From Todiramphus chloris collaris (taxonomy: Eukaryota > Chordata > Aves > Coraciiformes > Alcedinidae), in assembly GCA_025345505.1 (NCBI GenBank), contig JANVCC010000018.1:41369745-41433744 (forward strand): a DNA stretch of 64,000 bases. Reading direction: 5' to 3'. Positions 26,101 through 39,123 of this stretch are shown here, piece by piece; positions within the stretch are counted from its first letter, which is position 1; each line of letters opens with the position of its first letter. The translations under genes and the position numbers were made by a program. Below the pieces are notes generated by a model, which had not been told where the DNA came from, did not search any database, and saw only the letters and a program-made list of their open reading frames with translations.

Positions 26101-28651
26101 TACAATAACAACATTCCTATGTTTCACTGTTTACATCAGCTACATTACAGCTAGAAAAAAAGGGATCTAAAATATTGTTAATGAGGATATTGCTCTGCAT
26201 CCCTTGGACTCTTGCTGATAACTGCATAAACAAGACAACATTATGAATTCAAGTCTCTTTCTGGGACCCAGCCATGTCTCTGAGGCAAATCATACACCTG
26301 GCCGAATACTTTAGATGTTCACGCCCCCCTGGAAGCATTCTGTCTGAGGTTTTAGATTTGCCTTCTCTCATCTGTAAAGTGCTTTGCCTCCAAAACACAT
26401 GGACATCATGAAGGCACACAGATGTTAAAGACATCTCTGAGATGTCTTGAGGGACCTGAAGGACCTTGTTCCTCCCTAGTGGCTCTAAATCCCCTCTGGC
26501 TCTTCCTTCCCATGTAATTCTGCAAATCGTGAAATAAAAAGTTTAGTACAGACCAATTCTCTTCTTTGTAGAAATTTGTTACTCACAGTGAAATTAATAA
26601 TACATAAGAAATCTGAAACTCTCTAGCCTTGAATTTGGCCTTGACTTCTACTATTCATGTGTGCTCTACCTGTGCCTTTTTACAATAGGATATACCCAAA
26701 CTTTATTTCCCTGTAAAAAATCAGATAATTATTCAGATGTGTAAAATGATTCAGTATTAGGTATCTATTTTTTAAGTAGTTCATGAATGAACCATTTTTC
26801 ATGAAAAAGAAAAAAATTAGAAGAATTAGCAATAAAATCTTAAGTGCAGTGGTTTAGATTTTGGTATATAGAAAGCCATTTTACTAGACAACATAATCAC
26901 CATTACTAATTTGTGAATAAATCAGTTTTCATAGTTTAGGAGCTAAAATGAAAGGTATCCAATGGAAGTGTAATTTCCAGTTTCCCTCTTGGATTCTCTG
27001 TATCCAATTACTGGTAACCAAAATAGTGATTAAACCTCTTTCAAAGCTAATTATTCTTAAATTATCAGCTGGCTGTTCCAACTGTGTTAATTAAAGTAAA
27101 CAGTAAGCAGCTGTTTATTCACTGTCACTACCTGCTTCTTGTAACTGAAGCCTTTTTTTTTTTATCTTGGTGGAAATTAAAATACACATTTGCTAATTCT
27201 GTCCAATTAATTTTTATCCTCTAATATACAGAGTTCCATTAAATTTCAAATAGCTTTGAAGGCAAATGAGGGTGTACACAAAAAGAGGATGTGCATTAAT
27301 AAATACACTCAAATTATATGGACAGAATGAGAGTATTTATTAAGGAGAAATCAAAGTATCTTTAAAATTTTACTGTCTCCATTAGGTTAAAGAGAAAAAA
27401 ATAAAAAAGACAAACCTCTAAATTAACCTTATCTGCTGCCTAGATTTACAAACCAAGTTTTCATTCATATTTCCTCAGGGAATTCACTGTGGTAATAGAA
27501 TGAGGAGCGAGAAAGAAAATTCTTATGACCCTTAGAGGCTTTGAAAAGCTCCCATAGGGAAAGGCATGATGTATTTTTAATAAACTTTATGAATTTTAAT
27601 GAGAGGAGTTAACTCATTGATGTAATATTTCATTTAAATAAAAATAAATGGTACTAAATTCTGCCCCATTCTAAGAGTAGATGAGAAATTTTTTTCTTCT
27701 CTTAAAATCATCGCATTATTTATTTTTTAGTAACACTGTTCAAAGAACTTCAAAGAAGATTCATGTGCATTTTTTATTTTATTTCAGAAATTACTCATGT
27801 TCTTTTGTTTTGTTTTGGCTTTCTTTTTTTTCTAGCATTGTAAACACGATGCTGTCCAAAGGTTTTGCTGATTTATTTTCTAGCGGGTGGTCACAGAAGG
27901 AAGACTGCTAAAGCAGGAGAAATACTTACACATATAGACAGACTAAGCAGAGAGAGGCCAAAATAATTCACCTGATAGTTTGGATGTGTCTATCACTTCC
28001 TTGGTTCTTAGGAAAATATATGCTGTCAGATATCATGCTGTATTCATTTACGATAGTGCAGACAAGACATCTACTGCAGAAACAATTATTTCTTGAAAAT
28101 TCAGGGATGTTTAAAAAAAGCCCTGTTACCCCAAAGCAGCTTTTTCTGGTGACATCAGAGTGGATCTTTATGCATGTAGAACATAGTATTCAAAAAGAAA
28201 ACCTTCATATCAGAAATTACTTCAGGTAAAAATATGTAATATAGTTAGCACATACACAGCATTGAACTTTCTTTTCCTCTCTACACCATGACCAAAAATT
28301 TCCCATAGTCTATGTCATTCCCAGCATACGCATATCTTACCCTGCAAAGCACTGAGTCTTGCCATTACTCTATGGGTTAGGGACAGTATTCAGGGCAAGG
28401 AGGCATTCTTCACTCTGAATTAGGACTGCAAAGCCATTTTATGAATCTAAGGAAAGCTGAATTATTTCCTCACACACTCTTCCCCTTCCCTCCCCTATCA
28501 AGTTTCATTCCTCAGACTCCCCTTAGCTGCATCTATGCTGTGTTGGGAAGCACATTAGCAAACACTTTCATGTGAAGTTCTACAGGCTGGATTGTACCCA
28601 TCCCGTTGAAGCCCTTGTGCTGTGCAATATAAGTATTGACAGTCAATCATA
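23172..28651. other. Intergenic, no gene recognised
   Basis: AT-rich DNA without a supportable gene. It contains copy 2 of the unnamed repeat (25988-26140). The 26.93-27.48 kb stretch is rich in homeodomain-type TTAATTA/CAATTAAT words and lacks repeat character, so it could be a conserved non-coding element. A polypyrimidine stretch precedes position 27830. Confidence 0.6.
25988..26140 (+). repeat. Unnamed dispersed repeat, copy 2
   Basis: This is the partner of 22060-22205. It has about 15 extra bases between AAATCAG and CAGTCAGG. The most conserved shared parts are GAATCTGTAAAA and CATTCCTATGTTTCA, both in the same order and orientation as copy 1. Confidence 0.55.
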
Positions 28652-28783
28652 TTTCAAGACCAGGTTTGATGGGGCTTTGTGCAACCTGGTCTAGTGGGAG
28701 GTGTCCCTGGCCATGTCAGGGGGTTGGAACTACCTGATTATTTAAGGTCCCTTCCAACCCAAGCCATCCTGTGATTCTGTGAT
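28652..28783 (+). mobile_element. CR1 LINE 3'-end fragment
   Basis: A short, severely 5'-truncated CR1. It begins at TTCAAGACCAGGTTTGATGG, continues through GGGGGTTGGAACTACCTGAT and CCCTTCCAACCCAAGCCATC, and ends CTGTGATTCTGTGAT. All of it is 3' UTR or the last codons of ORF2. The sequence is well preserved. Confidence 0.93.
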
Positions 28784-31700
28784 ATTTAAATGATAAATGG
28801 CTAGCTTATTAGGTAACATCTATACCACTTATTTAAACTTGGTTTGACCCTACATTTGTACCTAACTTGCTTAGTCTCCACACTATTAAATAGGCCTGAA
28901 TACTCTGTTGGATCTTGCATGCCAGCCCACTGTGCCAAACTGATATATGAGCTGAACAACATTTCAAAGCAAGTTTAGAAAGCTACCTTGCAGCTGTTAA
29001 CTAGTGTTTCCTAAAATCAGAAGAATGGAGAATCACTCATGTGAGCTGGGGTCAGACTGAGGTGAGAAGCAACAGCCTTGCTTCCCAGCTGATATTGCCA
29101 GACCAGCTGCTGAGCTGCTTTCATTTCTCCTTCTCCCATGAGAAGGCAAGCCCAAGGTTTGGTGAAAGAGTTGTTATTTCTCACCTCTCCACTGAGGTCA
29201 AAGCACAGACACAGAGGTGCAGCAGGTTCTAATGAAAGCAAAAGGCATGGTTCCTACAGTCTGCCTCTCAAAATAGACCCAGTTCCTGGAGCCCAGCCTC
29301 TTTGCTTCAGTCATAAACCCAAAGGAATAATACTTTGCACATGGGGAAGCACAAGTCTGTAGAAAGAAATATGTCTGATGCTAGCAGTCTCCTAATTCAG
29401 ATCTCTGCCCAGCATGGGTCAGCAAGCACACTCCCAGCATTCAAACCCAGGTAAAATGCATAATGTAGCTGTTACTCAGTTTCTGAGGAGACTTTGTAAC
29501 CACATTGGGGAAAAAAACAGGAACTACTGATTTCACCTTTTCTTTTGGCACATTGTGACTTTCAAATTTCAATATTTTGCATCACACAGAGAAGTGTTGT
29601 TTGCAGTTGTACAAAGGATGTGCCACTTTCTGAGTCAGTCTGAAGGTCCCAGGTGTCTTTCTGCTCTCCTCTTCCTCAGAACATAAGCAGACATAGTAAG
29701 CAACATGGTAAAACACTAAAGAATTGGCCCTGTGTATTTAGACAATATATATTCCAGAATACATAATATTCCAATTAAATATTGATACAATATATGTAAA
29801 CTTTACCACAAACAGAGGCTTGAGTTTCTCATGTCATAAACACCTCTTCCCTGGCCTCCTCCTTTATCAACTTCTTCACCTTCCTATTTTTCTCTTTCTT
29901 TTTGCTGTGTAGAATAGTGACAGGGCTTTATTTCTAGTACATAATATTTGTGTCATAAGCTTGAGAGGCAAGTCACAACTTACAAGTCAGAATCCTTCTA
30001 GGACAATGCCTTTGGAAAGTCTGCACATACATTAGTAGCTTTCTAGTTATGATTTAGGTATTCAAAGCCATTAATGCAATTGAGGTTTCCTAAATTCTGA
30101 CTTTGCTGGTAGGTAAAAAAGGTGAAGGTATTCTGATATTGGCTATGACTTCAGTCAGTGTTCCATTAAAATTATAGTCTCTTTCTCTTCTGGCGTTGGG
30201 GAAGGAAATAAATCAATGCTTCTCTACTTTCATAACTATCACCCTAGACAAAATATGTGGATGTTGGAAAGTGCTAACAAATTCCACCCTCACAAAGGCT
30301 GAAGCAGTAACACATAGAGCACAATACAAGAAATTTCTAATACACCTAAATAATTTCCCATTTGGGAAGAGCACGGATAAAAGGCTGTGGTTCAATGAAC
30401 AAGACACTCGTGGAGAAATAAAATATTTTTGATTCCTTTTCTAGCTCCACCGTAAATCTAATCTGTTGTAATATTCAGGTCACCTGAATACCTTGTGCCT
30501 CAGATTTCCCATATGGGCAATAAATGCAATAGCCCTTTACAAACAGCTTCTATATTTGTGGTTGAAAACTGTTGCAGTAGTCTTGAAATCCAAAATTGTC
30601 AAACCTGTTTGTTTAAAGCTAGAATTCTTCTTTAGATTAAAACTGAGCAGTAGTAATAGAATGCCAATCTCTGCCAAGAATGAGGTGTCCCTCAAGCACT
30701 GAAATGCAAATTTAGGAAGCAAGGATTATCTACCCAGATACAAAGATTTCATTTCAACCCCTTTCATCTTAAACTGGTGAACTGTGGTAGTTTTCTTTTT
30801 CCATTTTTCTTTATACTTCTTAAATCATAATATTTCAGCTTTGGCTCAAGTGAAACCAGTTGATCCCTTAACTGGTATCAGTGATGTTCAACAGAGCTCC
30901 TGCAATTTTTCATTAAACTTACAACACCACTACTAAATATGCAACAAGTGTAATGAAAAATCGATTTTATATAACTTTGAATGTAATGATTTGGTTTTCT
31001 CTGTACTAGAACCATTAGTTCAATTAAACACAAAAATTGAGTGAACATCAGAGTTTAAGTGACTGAATTAAAAGTTTTGGTTTTGAGATTTTTTTACATC
31101 AAATCCTTTGGAATGCATGTGTTCACTTCATTGTTCTCATTTGAAATTGTAATCTATATTGACTGTTTTGTCCTCTAAACATTCAGAAAAATTATAGCAA
31201 GTACATTAGCAACTGAGATGTTACCTTTTAAAAGCTTTAACATGTACTCTTACACATTTGTTAATGAAGCATAATTTGCAGTAAGAGCATGTCTACTGCA
31301 AAGCATGACAGAAACCATTTCCCAAGGATGTGTAAGATCACTTCATTTATAATTTGTGCTAAAACACATGTGCTGATTTCTAATGTGTGAAAAAACATAT
31401 ATAAGGGACAGAAGAGACATGTATTTTGCTACAAAAAGTATTCTGTAGACCTTATGCCTTCTGTTGATGCCCAACGTCTTACAGCGACCAATTTTTTAAT
31501 ACTAATCACAGCAATAATAAAATATTCTATGCATATACAGAAAAATACTACTGCATTCCAGAAAAAAAAAACAAACAAACAAAAAAAAACCTAAACACAA
31601 AACCCAGAAACATCTCTTCAATGAGCAGTTCTAAATTGATTGTACATAGAGATTTCAAACCAACATTTACAACATTTTATAACATTTATAAAAAACTGCA

Positions 31701-34700
31701 GAAGCAAGCATATCATAAAAGTGAATTTGCTGATGCCTAAACCTGTACTGATAATGCAAGACTGGTCATTAAATGGGTGAATGAATATAATTTATACTAA
31801 ACCTATAACAACAGAGTCAAACGTAGGAAGAGACAAATGGCCTTGTGCATGAAAGCTTTGACTTAATGGACAAGAAACAAAAAGTATCCATCTTACTGTT
31901 TTCTCAGTTAACCTGGTTTCTCACAGTGAAAGCATCATTATTTAAATAACTTCATCTGGAAGATGAAACTGCTGATTTTATTCCAGGCTTCAGAGACTTC
32001 CCTGCTTATTGCGTACTATAGCTAAGAACATTAAGACAATCAAGAAACTCCATTACCTGAGCCAGGGACAGAAATGATGTCTTATACAGTGAAATGTCTA
32101 ATGTTTCAATGTGCTGTTACTGCTACTGTAGTTTGCACCCTAAAGTATTTTGTATAATGTATAGATCAAATGTATAGGCTGAGCCTCCCACAACTCTTTC
32201 CGAAAGTAAGCACAGCAAAAGGCCTATGTGTCTTTTATGGCCAGATTTTATTAGAATACAAATCAGAGTAAGTTATCTTTTAAAGGGAGAAAGTATGATT
32301 CTTCAAATTGAGACATAACAACAAGAAATTAGAAAACTATTTTTTCCAGACCTTTCTGAAAGTTTGTGGTCAGGCCTTACCCTGGGAATTTCCAATGGCC
32401 TTGAAGGTTGTATTAAACTCCATCTACTCAGTTGCCTTCTATGCCTTCAGAAGATTTCCCTTCCAAAACTCTGAGACCTTTCTGTGACCACTTCCTGTTC
32501 AATTCAATATTTTCCTTCTCTCCAACTGAGCTACAAAATCCCCATTTCTGTCGTTTCTATCTGGACAGTCTTCAGCAGATTCTTTCTGGTAAGTAAAGTC
32601 AATTATTCTCAAGGAAGACATAATATTCTCTCCAACATTGAATTTGCAGGCAACCTTTGAGCAGGAGCCATGCTAATCTTTTCTTTATCATTCCAACAGA
32701 TTTTAAAATTATTTTTATATGCACTAATTTACTTAGTTCTGGATGAGTTGCTTGGCTTATCTCAGTTTTCAGAAAAGCTGTAGTTTTTCCCAAAGGACAG
32801 AAGGATTCATGGCTTGCTTAAGAAGATTTATGTGTGGGCAGAGAAAGCAGTGGCTGCTGAAGATTCTTCATATGACTACCTTAGTGCACCCATGAACACC
32901 CAAGTAGTTCTTAAAAATTGTGCTAGATATTCTACTGATTAAATAAAGCTTCTATTTTCATTACAACTGTGATATTTAGGCATACAATTTGAAAACCTTC
33001 AAAGCTAGTACATTTTTCTTTAATTGTGACCCTAGTGGACAAAAATATTTTTACATAAATGCCTGTATAGTTATCCAGACCAATTTGCAAACACATTAGA
33101 TCCCTAGGATAAATTATTTAAGAATCTTCTTCCCTTTGTTGGGATTGCAAAGTATAGAGGAGTTGATGTCCCTGATCAAAATTTACCAAATACTTAGTTC
33201 ACTATTTCCAGCTTCAAATTTGCAGATACAGCACCAGAGAAAAAGTTTCATGACGAGGAAATTGCTGAACTACTGGCAAGAACTGATTATTGTTAGTTGG
33301 GGAAAAGTGAGGTAGAGGGATGTGATAAAGTTTTAAACTTTGGGGTTTTTTTTCTTCTGGTTGTTCAAAATATTATCCTGTAACTACTCAGTTCTTAAGT
33401 AACAATTCTGATCATAGTTGTATAAATATTCTTTGGGACACTAGCAACAAATACTAGTGATAGCAGAGATTTCAGTCAGCCTTTTTTAAAAAAAAAAAGA
33501 AAAGAAAAAGAAAAATCTGTTTGACTAGATGAGATTTTCCCTTGAATAGATTCAGTAAAAACAATTTCTTCTCAATAAAGTGTAGTCCCAAATTTTTGGG
33601 AAAGCATGTTGTATATTTTTCCTTTTGCTTTTAAAATAAACAAATAAGTAATTTTGTCATCTGATAGTTTAAATGTTAAATATCTGAAACAATCTCCAAG
33701 TGCACATGAAACAAGCTTATACAATGTCAGATACTGTTTTGCATTATTAGCATATCTTCTAATCATAATCATGTAGTTAAAAACTGTTTAATAGTACATA
33801 CATCTACCTCAGAGCCACTTAGTGAAGACCACTAGGATTTGTGTAATGTTCTGAAGATGTATAAGGCTACGTAAAGGCCAAATATTACTCTTACAGATGA
33901 TTGCTATAGTGCAGGGTATTGTAAGACACAGCTGACAAGTACTGCTCTGATATATGACCCTCTGAAGAAATACTTTAATGTAGGCCTCGACTTCTATGCT
34001 TTCCCGAGTGATTCTCACTTTGAGGGACTAATTTCAGTTTTTTGTAATAATGCCAGTAGATGTGTTGAATTTGGCCAGTTTAACTGGCCACAGAAATTAT
34101 TTCTATGTCTGACAGTTTTACTTTGTCTAAACCATTCCTCAGTTAAAGCATGCAATCAATGAAAAAGAGTCTAGGCTGCAGTGATCAAATCCAGTTTTCA
34201 AAGATTTTAGAAGTCGGTTTATTCAGATCAAAGCCTGCATATGTGATGAATTTATTTTATCACTTAGACATTCTAAGATCTTACATTAATAGTATTTTAA
34301 GTTCTTTATTACGCATCTCAGAAATTTACTAGAAGATGATAGTTGAATGGGATGACAGGGTATAATTTTTAGAGATACAAAACACAGGTTAAACCAGTAT
34401 AAGAAAGGAGGTACATATTAAATCAGGTTAACTGTAAATCATCTCTATCAGCAAGGAACACAGAAGCTAAATGTGCTATAACCCCTAACAATATAACTAA
34501 AGGTAAGTATTTAAGGTTATAGTGTTTTCTAAACACCCAGGATGGTAACAATGAAAGTAATGTGCTAGGAATTCAGAGACAATACTAAAGAAAAATTTAG
34601 TTGGCATTTAGTAACTGCATAACAGTTACCTCAATTGACAGTGATGTTTATGTCTCCTATCAATGACTCCTTAAACACACCAGAAGAGAGCTTGGTCTTC

Positions 34701-35544
34701 AATACTGCATAAGATCTGGTAGAGAATGCTACACTTGAAGATCATAACATACTCAAATTCGGTATCATCTAAGAAACTTAAAAGGTAAAGAAATGCATTA
34801 TATTAATATTTAAGGTTTTTTAAAGACCTACAACATTTTTTTTAAAATATATTAAACAATTGATTACAAGTGAAAAAATGTGGGTGTTACAGAGATTGTT
34901 CAAATTCACTCATTTAAGAGTTGGCAGTAAATGACTATCAAAACATCAATACAGTCTTTAAAGGATAAATATACTAACCCAATTTCAACAGTCTGGTTGA
35001 AGAAAAAAGTCATTAGAAGTCACAAGTCATCTTTCATAACTTAGAAAATTTGATCATATAATTATGATTGTGAGATAGAGTAAGATCTGAAGTTGAAAGA
35101 AAGCTACACTAGACACATCAAAGAAAAAAAATTTTAGTACGAATTTGCTAAGGTAACAAAATATTCAAATTAATCACAAACTGAGTATCTAGAACATGTC
35201 TAGGATGAAAAAGACATCAGAAAACTGGTTACAGGAGAGTGGCACAGTATACCTGCATTTCTAAAAGGTTTTGCTCAAGTCCAGTGTCAGTGTCTTTTAA
35301 AGAAGCTATGCTATTGATAAGCAATAAGGCTTCTCATTGATTCCTAACCATCTACAAGACTGGAAACAAAGGGTGAAAGTGATTGTGCAAGGTCCACAAT
35401 GGAAGAGGAACAGATCCAAACCAAACAACACAGTCAAACAGAAAACCCCAAACCAACTACCTGCTTAGTGCTAAGGAAAGAGGCAGCAGAGTTAGTCTGA
35501 TGAAAAATTTAACTTACTGCTCAAGAGGGGTCAGCATGTTAGAA
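28784..35544. other. Intergenic, no gene recognised
   Basis: AT-rich DNA. It includes a moderately GC-richer patch at 29.03-29.36 kb with short overlapping frames of no recognisable similarity. It also has a MIR-like trace at about 30.4-30.55 kb and A-rich runs near 31.56 and 33.49 kb. No gene, RNA gene or full transposon was recognised. Confidence 0.6.
30395..30545 (+). repeat. MIR/CORE-SINE-like remnant
   Basis: The order of blocks resembles the conserved part of MIR-type SINEs. 'gattc.ttttctagctcc' is followed about 60 bp later by TTGTGCCTCAGATTTCCCAT, then ATGGGCAATAAATGCAATAG. These correspond to the MIR 'ctgtgcctcagtttccccatctgtaaaatgggg' region and what follows. It is very diverged and the call rests on this one stretch. 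Confidence 0.4.
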
Positions 35545-36130
35545 AATAGAGAACAAAACACAAAACCACTATCATGCCATGGTGTAAAGCCATGATGAGT
35601 ACCTATGACAAATACTGTGTGAGGTCCTGATCTCCCCATCTCAGAAAAGGTATAATAAAAATACAGGAAGTACATAGGTGACAGAGATGATCTAAGAAAT
35701 GAAATAGCTTCTTTACAAGGAGAACTGAATTAACTCTTCTATTGGATGAAGGATGCCTGGTGGGAGATAAATTATTATAAAATCATGAATGGCATACAAA
35801 AGGAATAGTTACTTTGCATTTTCACACAAAGTAAGAACTAAAAAAGATCTCTGAATTATTAGGCAACAGTCTTAAAAAATATTGAAAGTTAAAGAATGTC
35901 ATGTTCTTCCAACATGCAGTTCGAAGTGTAGAACCACATTACCATACAAACTTGTATGAAGCCAATTGTACAAAAGAAAAGGTAGAAAAGAGTTCAAAAG
36001 GTAAACAGACAAATTCATTGTGTAAAATCTGTGAATACAGTCTCTGGTTCACAGCTGACTATGGGAAGCAAACACTTCATGGGAGATCAGCATAGGCTTG
36101 GTCAATTCATGTACTTAGATGGTCACTGAC
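35545..36130 (+). mobile_element. Decayed ancient CR1 (ORF2 3' part)
   Basis: This matches the old amniote-type CR1 in order: TATCATGCCATGGTGTAAAG, 'atactgtgtg.agg.cctgatc.ccccatctca', AAAGGTATAATAAAAATACA, and 'agagatgat..aagaaatg'. It continues with TTATAAAATCATGAATGGCA, 'tt.cattttcacacaaagtaagaact' and a weak tail to about 36130. No frame is open across it. Divergence is much greater than at 22.5 or 46 kb, consistent with an insertion predating modern birds. Confidence 0.7.
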
Positions 36131-37440
36131 ATAAAGAGAATATGTGCTGAAAAAAACCTTTGGTTCTGTCCCAATACCAAAAAAAAAAGTAAAGACTACA
36201 AATTTATTTCACAGGTTTGATCCTTGAGGAGATGATGTCTCCTCAAACTCTTCTGAAGTTCTGGAGGGCAGACTGATCTCAACAGTTATGAAGGGAGTAC
36301 GTGCTGTTCACAAAGCGCACAACTCAGATCTGCAAAAAATAATATTCCGTGGCAGCTGAAGTCATTGCAAAACTTGGCAGCAATACAAGCATTTTCTTTT
36401 GACCTTATTTTCTCCCAAATTAGTAAAAAGCAACATGTGCACTAAACAGTAACACAGCTGCAATATCAACAGCAGGCCAAAATATGTCTCCTACCATACA
36501 ATTTTATATTGTGATTAAAAAAAAAATGGAATCGAGCAGCACATGACAAATGCTATCCACAAGTTTAATGACACACTGAATGTTAGATGTTACAGTGATA
36601 CAGTATAAAGTCCTGTATAAAACAGAATCAACTTGTTATTTCATACCATAATCAGTGCGTGATTCAAAAAGAAAAAAAAAAAGAGTAATCAAGTTATAGA
36701 ATACCTTATTTGCTTCTGCTTTATATTGATATTCATTCTGTGAAACTAAAGGAAATTGCAAGGTCTTTCTTTACTCAAGTCAATGGCCTAGAAAATCATT
36801 ATGAAACTCTGCTAAAAAATAGATTTTCTGCTGTTGGGTATTGAAGCTTCTCAGGGGACGATAGCTTTGTTAAACTATTTGATTTCACTTTACTTATGTC
36901 TTATGAAATACCTTACGAAATAGCAGTAATTGTAGATTTGAATAATACTTTTTTTAGTAAATTACAGTCACAATTTCAACAGAGGTGTTCACATTTATCT
37001 TGCAGAAAATTATAGACAATGCAATACTCTACTTTTCATCTTCCAAACTGTCAGAGCAAATACCATGTTAGAGAAATCTAAATACTACACTGAGAAAACA
37101 TGGAAATTTCTTGTTTATATGATCTAAATATTATTCCCTTGATAATCCACACAGATTTATGCCCTATCATGGGTCTACATATATTTGGAGAAGTCTATAA
37201 TGGGTTAGGTTACTATTCATTCGAAGAGCCAATGGTATCAGAGGTAATACAGAAAATGTTTGAATACTGTTCCACCTGCTTATTAATGATATGCTTCTTT
37301 GAAGATAATCAATAGAGAAAAGTTCAGCTCCTTGTCATGGAGGCACCCACAAACCAAACAACAGCTGCTATAAAAAATAGGGTTTCATTGCAACTAATGT
37401 TGCCCAGCACTCCTGCTCACCAAATACAAGTTCAGATGTC
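36131..37440. other. Intergenic, nothing recognised
   Basis: AT-rich, with short A runs near 36515 and 36670. No gene or transposon was identified. Confidence 0.6.
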
Positions 37441-38038
37441 TGTTAAGAATTAACTATTACACAACTAATTCCTAAACCTTAAAGAAAGATGAACCAAAAT
37501 GGCCACACACTCAGTTATCAAGGGGAAACCTCCCACACAAGAGTGCCCAAGATACCACTCACCCAAGGCAGGGGGGGAGGCTCATTCAGTCCATGGACAC
37601 TCACTCAATCCATGGAAGTGTCCTTGAACAGTGTGTCCAAGGGGAAGGTCCAACTGCCAGGCCCGCTGCTCTACAAAGAACCAACTCCTCTGACTCTTAG
37701 GCAGAAGCCCATTCATACCCTACTCAAGGGTGCACAGTGGTCATTCTGATTGGTTGAGGGGACAAGCCCAGACAAAACATGAACAAGTCCAGACCCTGAG
37801 CCTGTTTACTACGGGGTCCAGACCCCAGGGAGCCAGTTAAGCACCATGAGGTGCAGCTTAATGGCCAAGGCTCCAAACCGCTCTGTCCAAGGAGCCAAAC
37901 TGCTCCAACACACCCTGTTTGCTTTGTCTGTTTTGTCTGTTTTGGGGAGACTGCACCTGCTACATTCCTACTTTTCTCTTTTCTTGCTATAATACTATTT
38001 TTCTTTTTCTGTATTATCTTGCATCAGAAATCCTAACA
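37441..38038 (+). mobile_element. Putative solo LTR of an endogenous retrovirus
   Basis: A 598-bp block of higher G+C than its surroundings begins TGTTAAGAATT and ends AAATCCTAACA. The ends are imperfect inverted repeats (9 of 11) with the TG...CA termini of retroviral LTRs. The interior lacks CR1 similarity and has a promoter-like GC-richer half followed by a T-rich 3' part. There are no gag, pol or env remnants beside it, so it would be a solo LTR. No target-site duplication is visible (flanks AGATGTC and GACTCTG), which leaves doubt. Reading frames inside (86 and 61 codons) are not considered genes. Confidence 0.5.
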
Positions 38039-39123
38039 GACTCTGATCACTGAAAGCATTGTTTAGTTTCTCATTCATTTTAATCTCACTTCATATCAAT
38101 TATTCTCATGCTGCCTCTCAAGCACTGATTCTCCTAAAATAATTATTTCCACATTTTGTCGCATGTTTTAGCTGATCTGTGTCACATGCATTCAGAAAGC
38201 CTATTTGTCTGGTGACATGTAAGCAGTATTATTACATAGTAACAGCTTTTTCTTGACTTGAAGCTCATTTACACAATAAACACCATCTTTCTTCCTCAGA
38301 ACAACAATATCTCAGGTGAGAACTCACATGAACTACTACTTTACCCTCCAAGTTCTCTGCTCCAGTCTGCTTCAGCTTTGCAAATAGCCACCCATATCTA
38401 TGCATCTTTGCAGCTGTCCAAACCACTCTCTTACCTAGCAGAACTAAACCTCGTCTCCTATTCTGAAGATTTAAGTAACCTCGGCACCATGAGTACTTTC
38501 TAAACTTCTGCCCAGGTGGCAATAAGACAAAACAGAAAATAGAAGTGAGAGCTTCCCAAATAATTATGCTTAATTTATTTATTCGCAATTTGCATTATAC
38601 TGTATATATGAATTTTACAAGTTGCTGCCAAATGAAAGAGGGTACTCTGTTTTGTTGTGTGTGATTTTGTCCATTTGTCAGCACCATCTGGAGTCCAAAG
38701 AAAGGCCACAGAAATATCCAGAAACATTTAAGAATGCAAATATCCAAAACAGACAAGATGCAGCATAAATGAAAAAAAGTAATACTATTAATGCCGTCAG
38801 GAAGCAGTCATTGCCAAGTGACATAAGCTATGAAAAGAAAGAATCTTACCCAATGGTTTCAAAGTGGATTGCCAAGAGTTTGTTGCAATACGGAGAACTG
38901 GTAAAAGTCACTTCACTAGCAGCAGGATGGAAGGAAAATACTTGTTCTGCAGTGTAGTACGTGACATGCAAAGCTTTACTACTAAACTCACTTTTTAGAG
39001 TGTAACAGTGAAGTGTCTTTTTCAGGTGATCTTTGTCTAGTTTAACAAAACTCAGTTTAGACATGCATCCCCCTCTCCTTTTTTCTACCTAACTATAGAT
39101 CCTTTCCTGCTGCCTTTCACATC
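38039..39123. other. Intergenic, nothing recognised
   Basis: AT-rich sequence. The opposing frames at 38258-38588 (81 and 107 codons) have no recognisable similarity and overlap each other on opposite strands. Confidence 0.6.

Noticed and set aside
26230..26430. Possible MIR-like stretch around 'ctcatctgtaaagtgctttgcc'
   Set aside because: Only one short block resembles MIR, and the neighbouring blocks are absent or in the wrong order.
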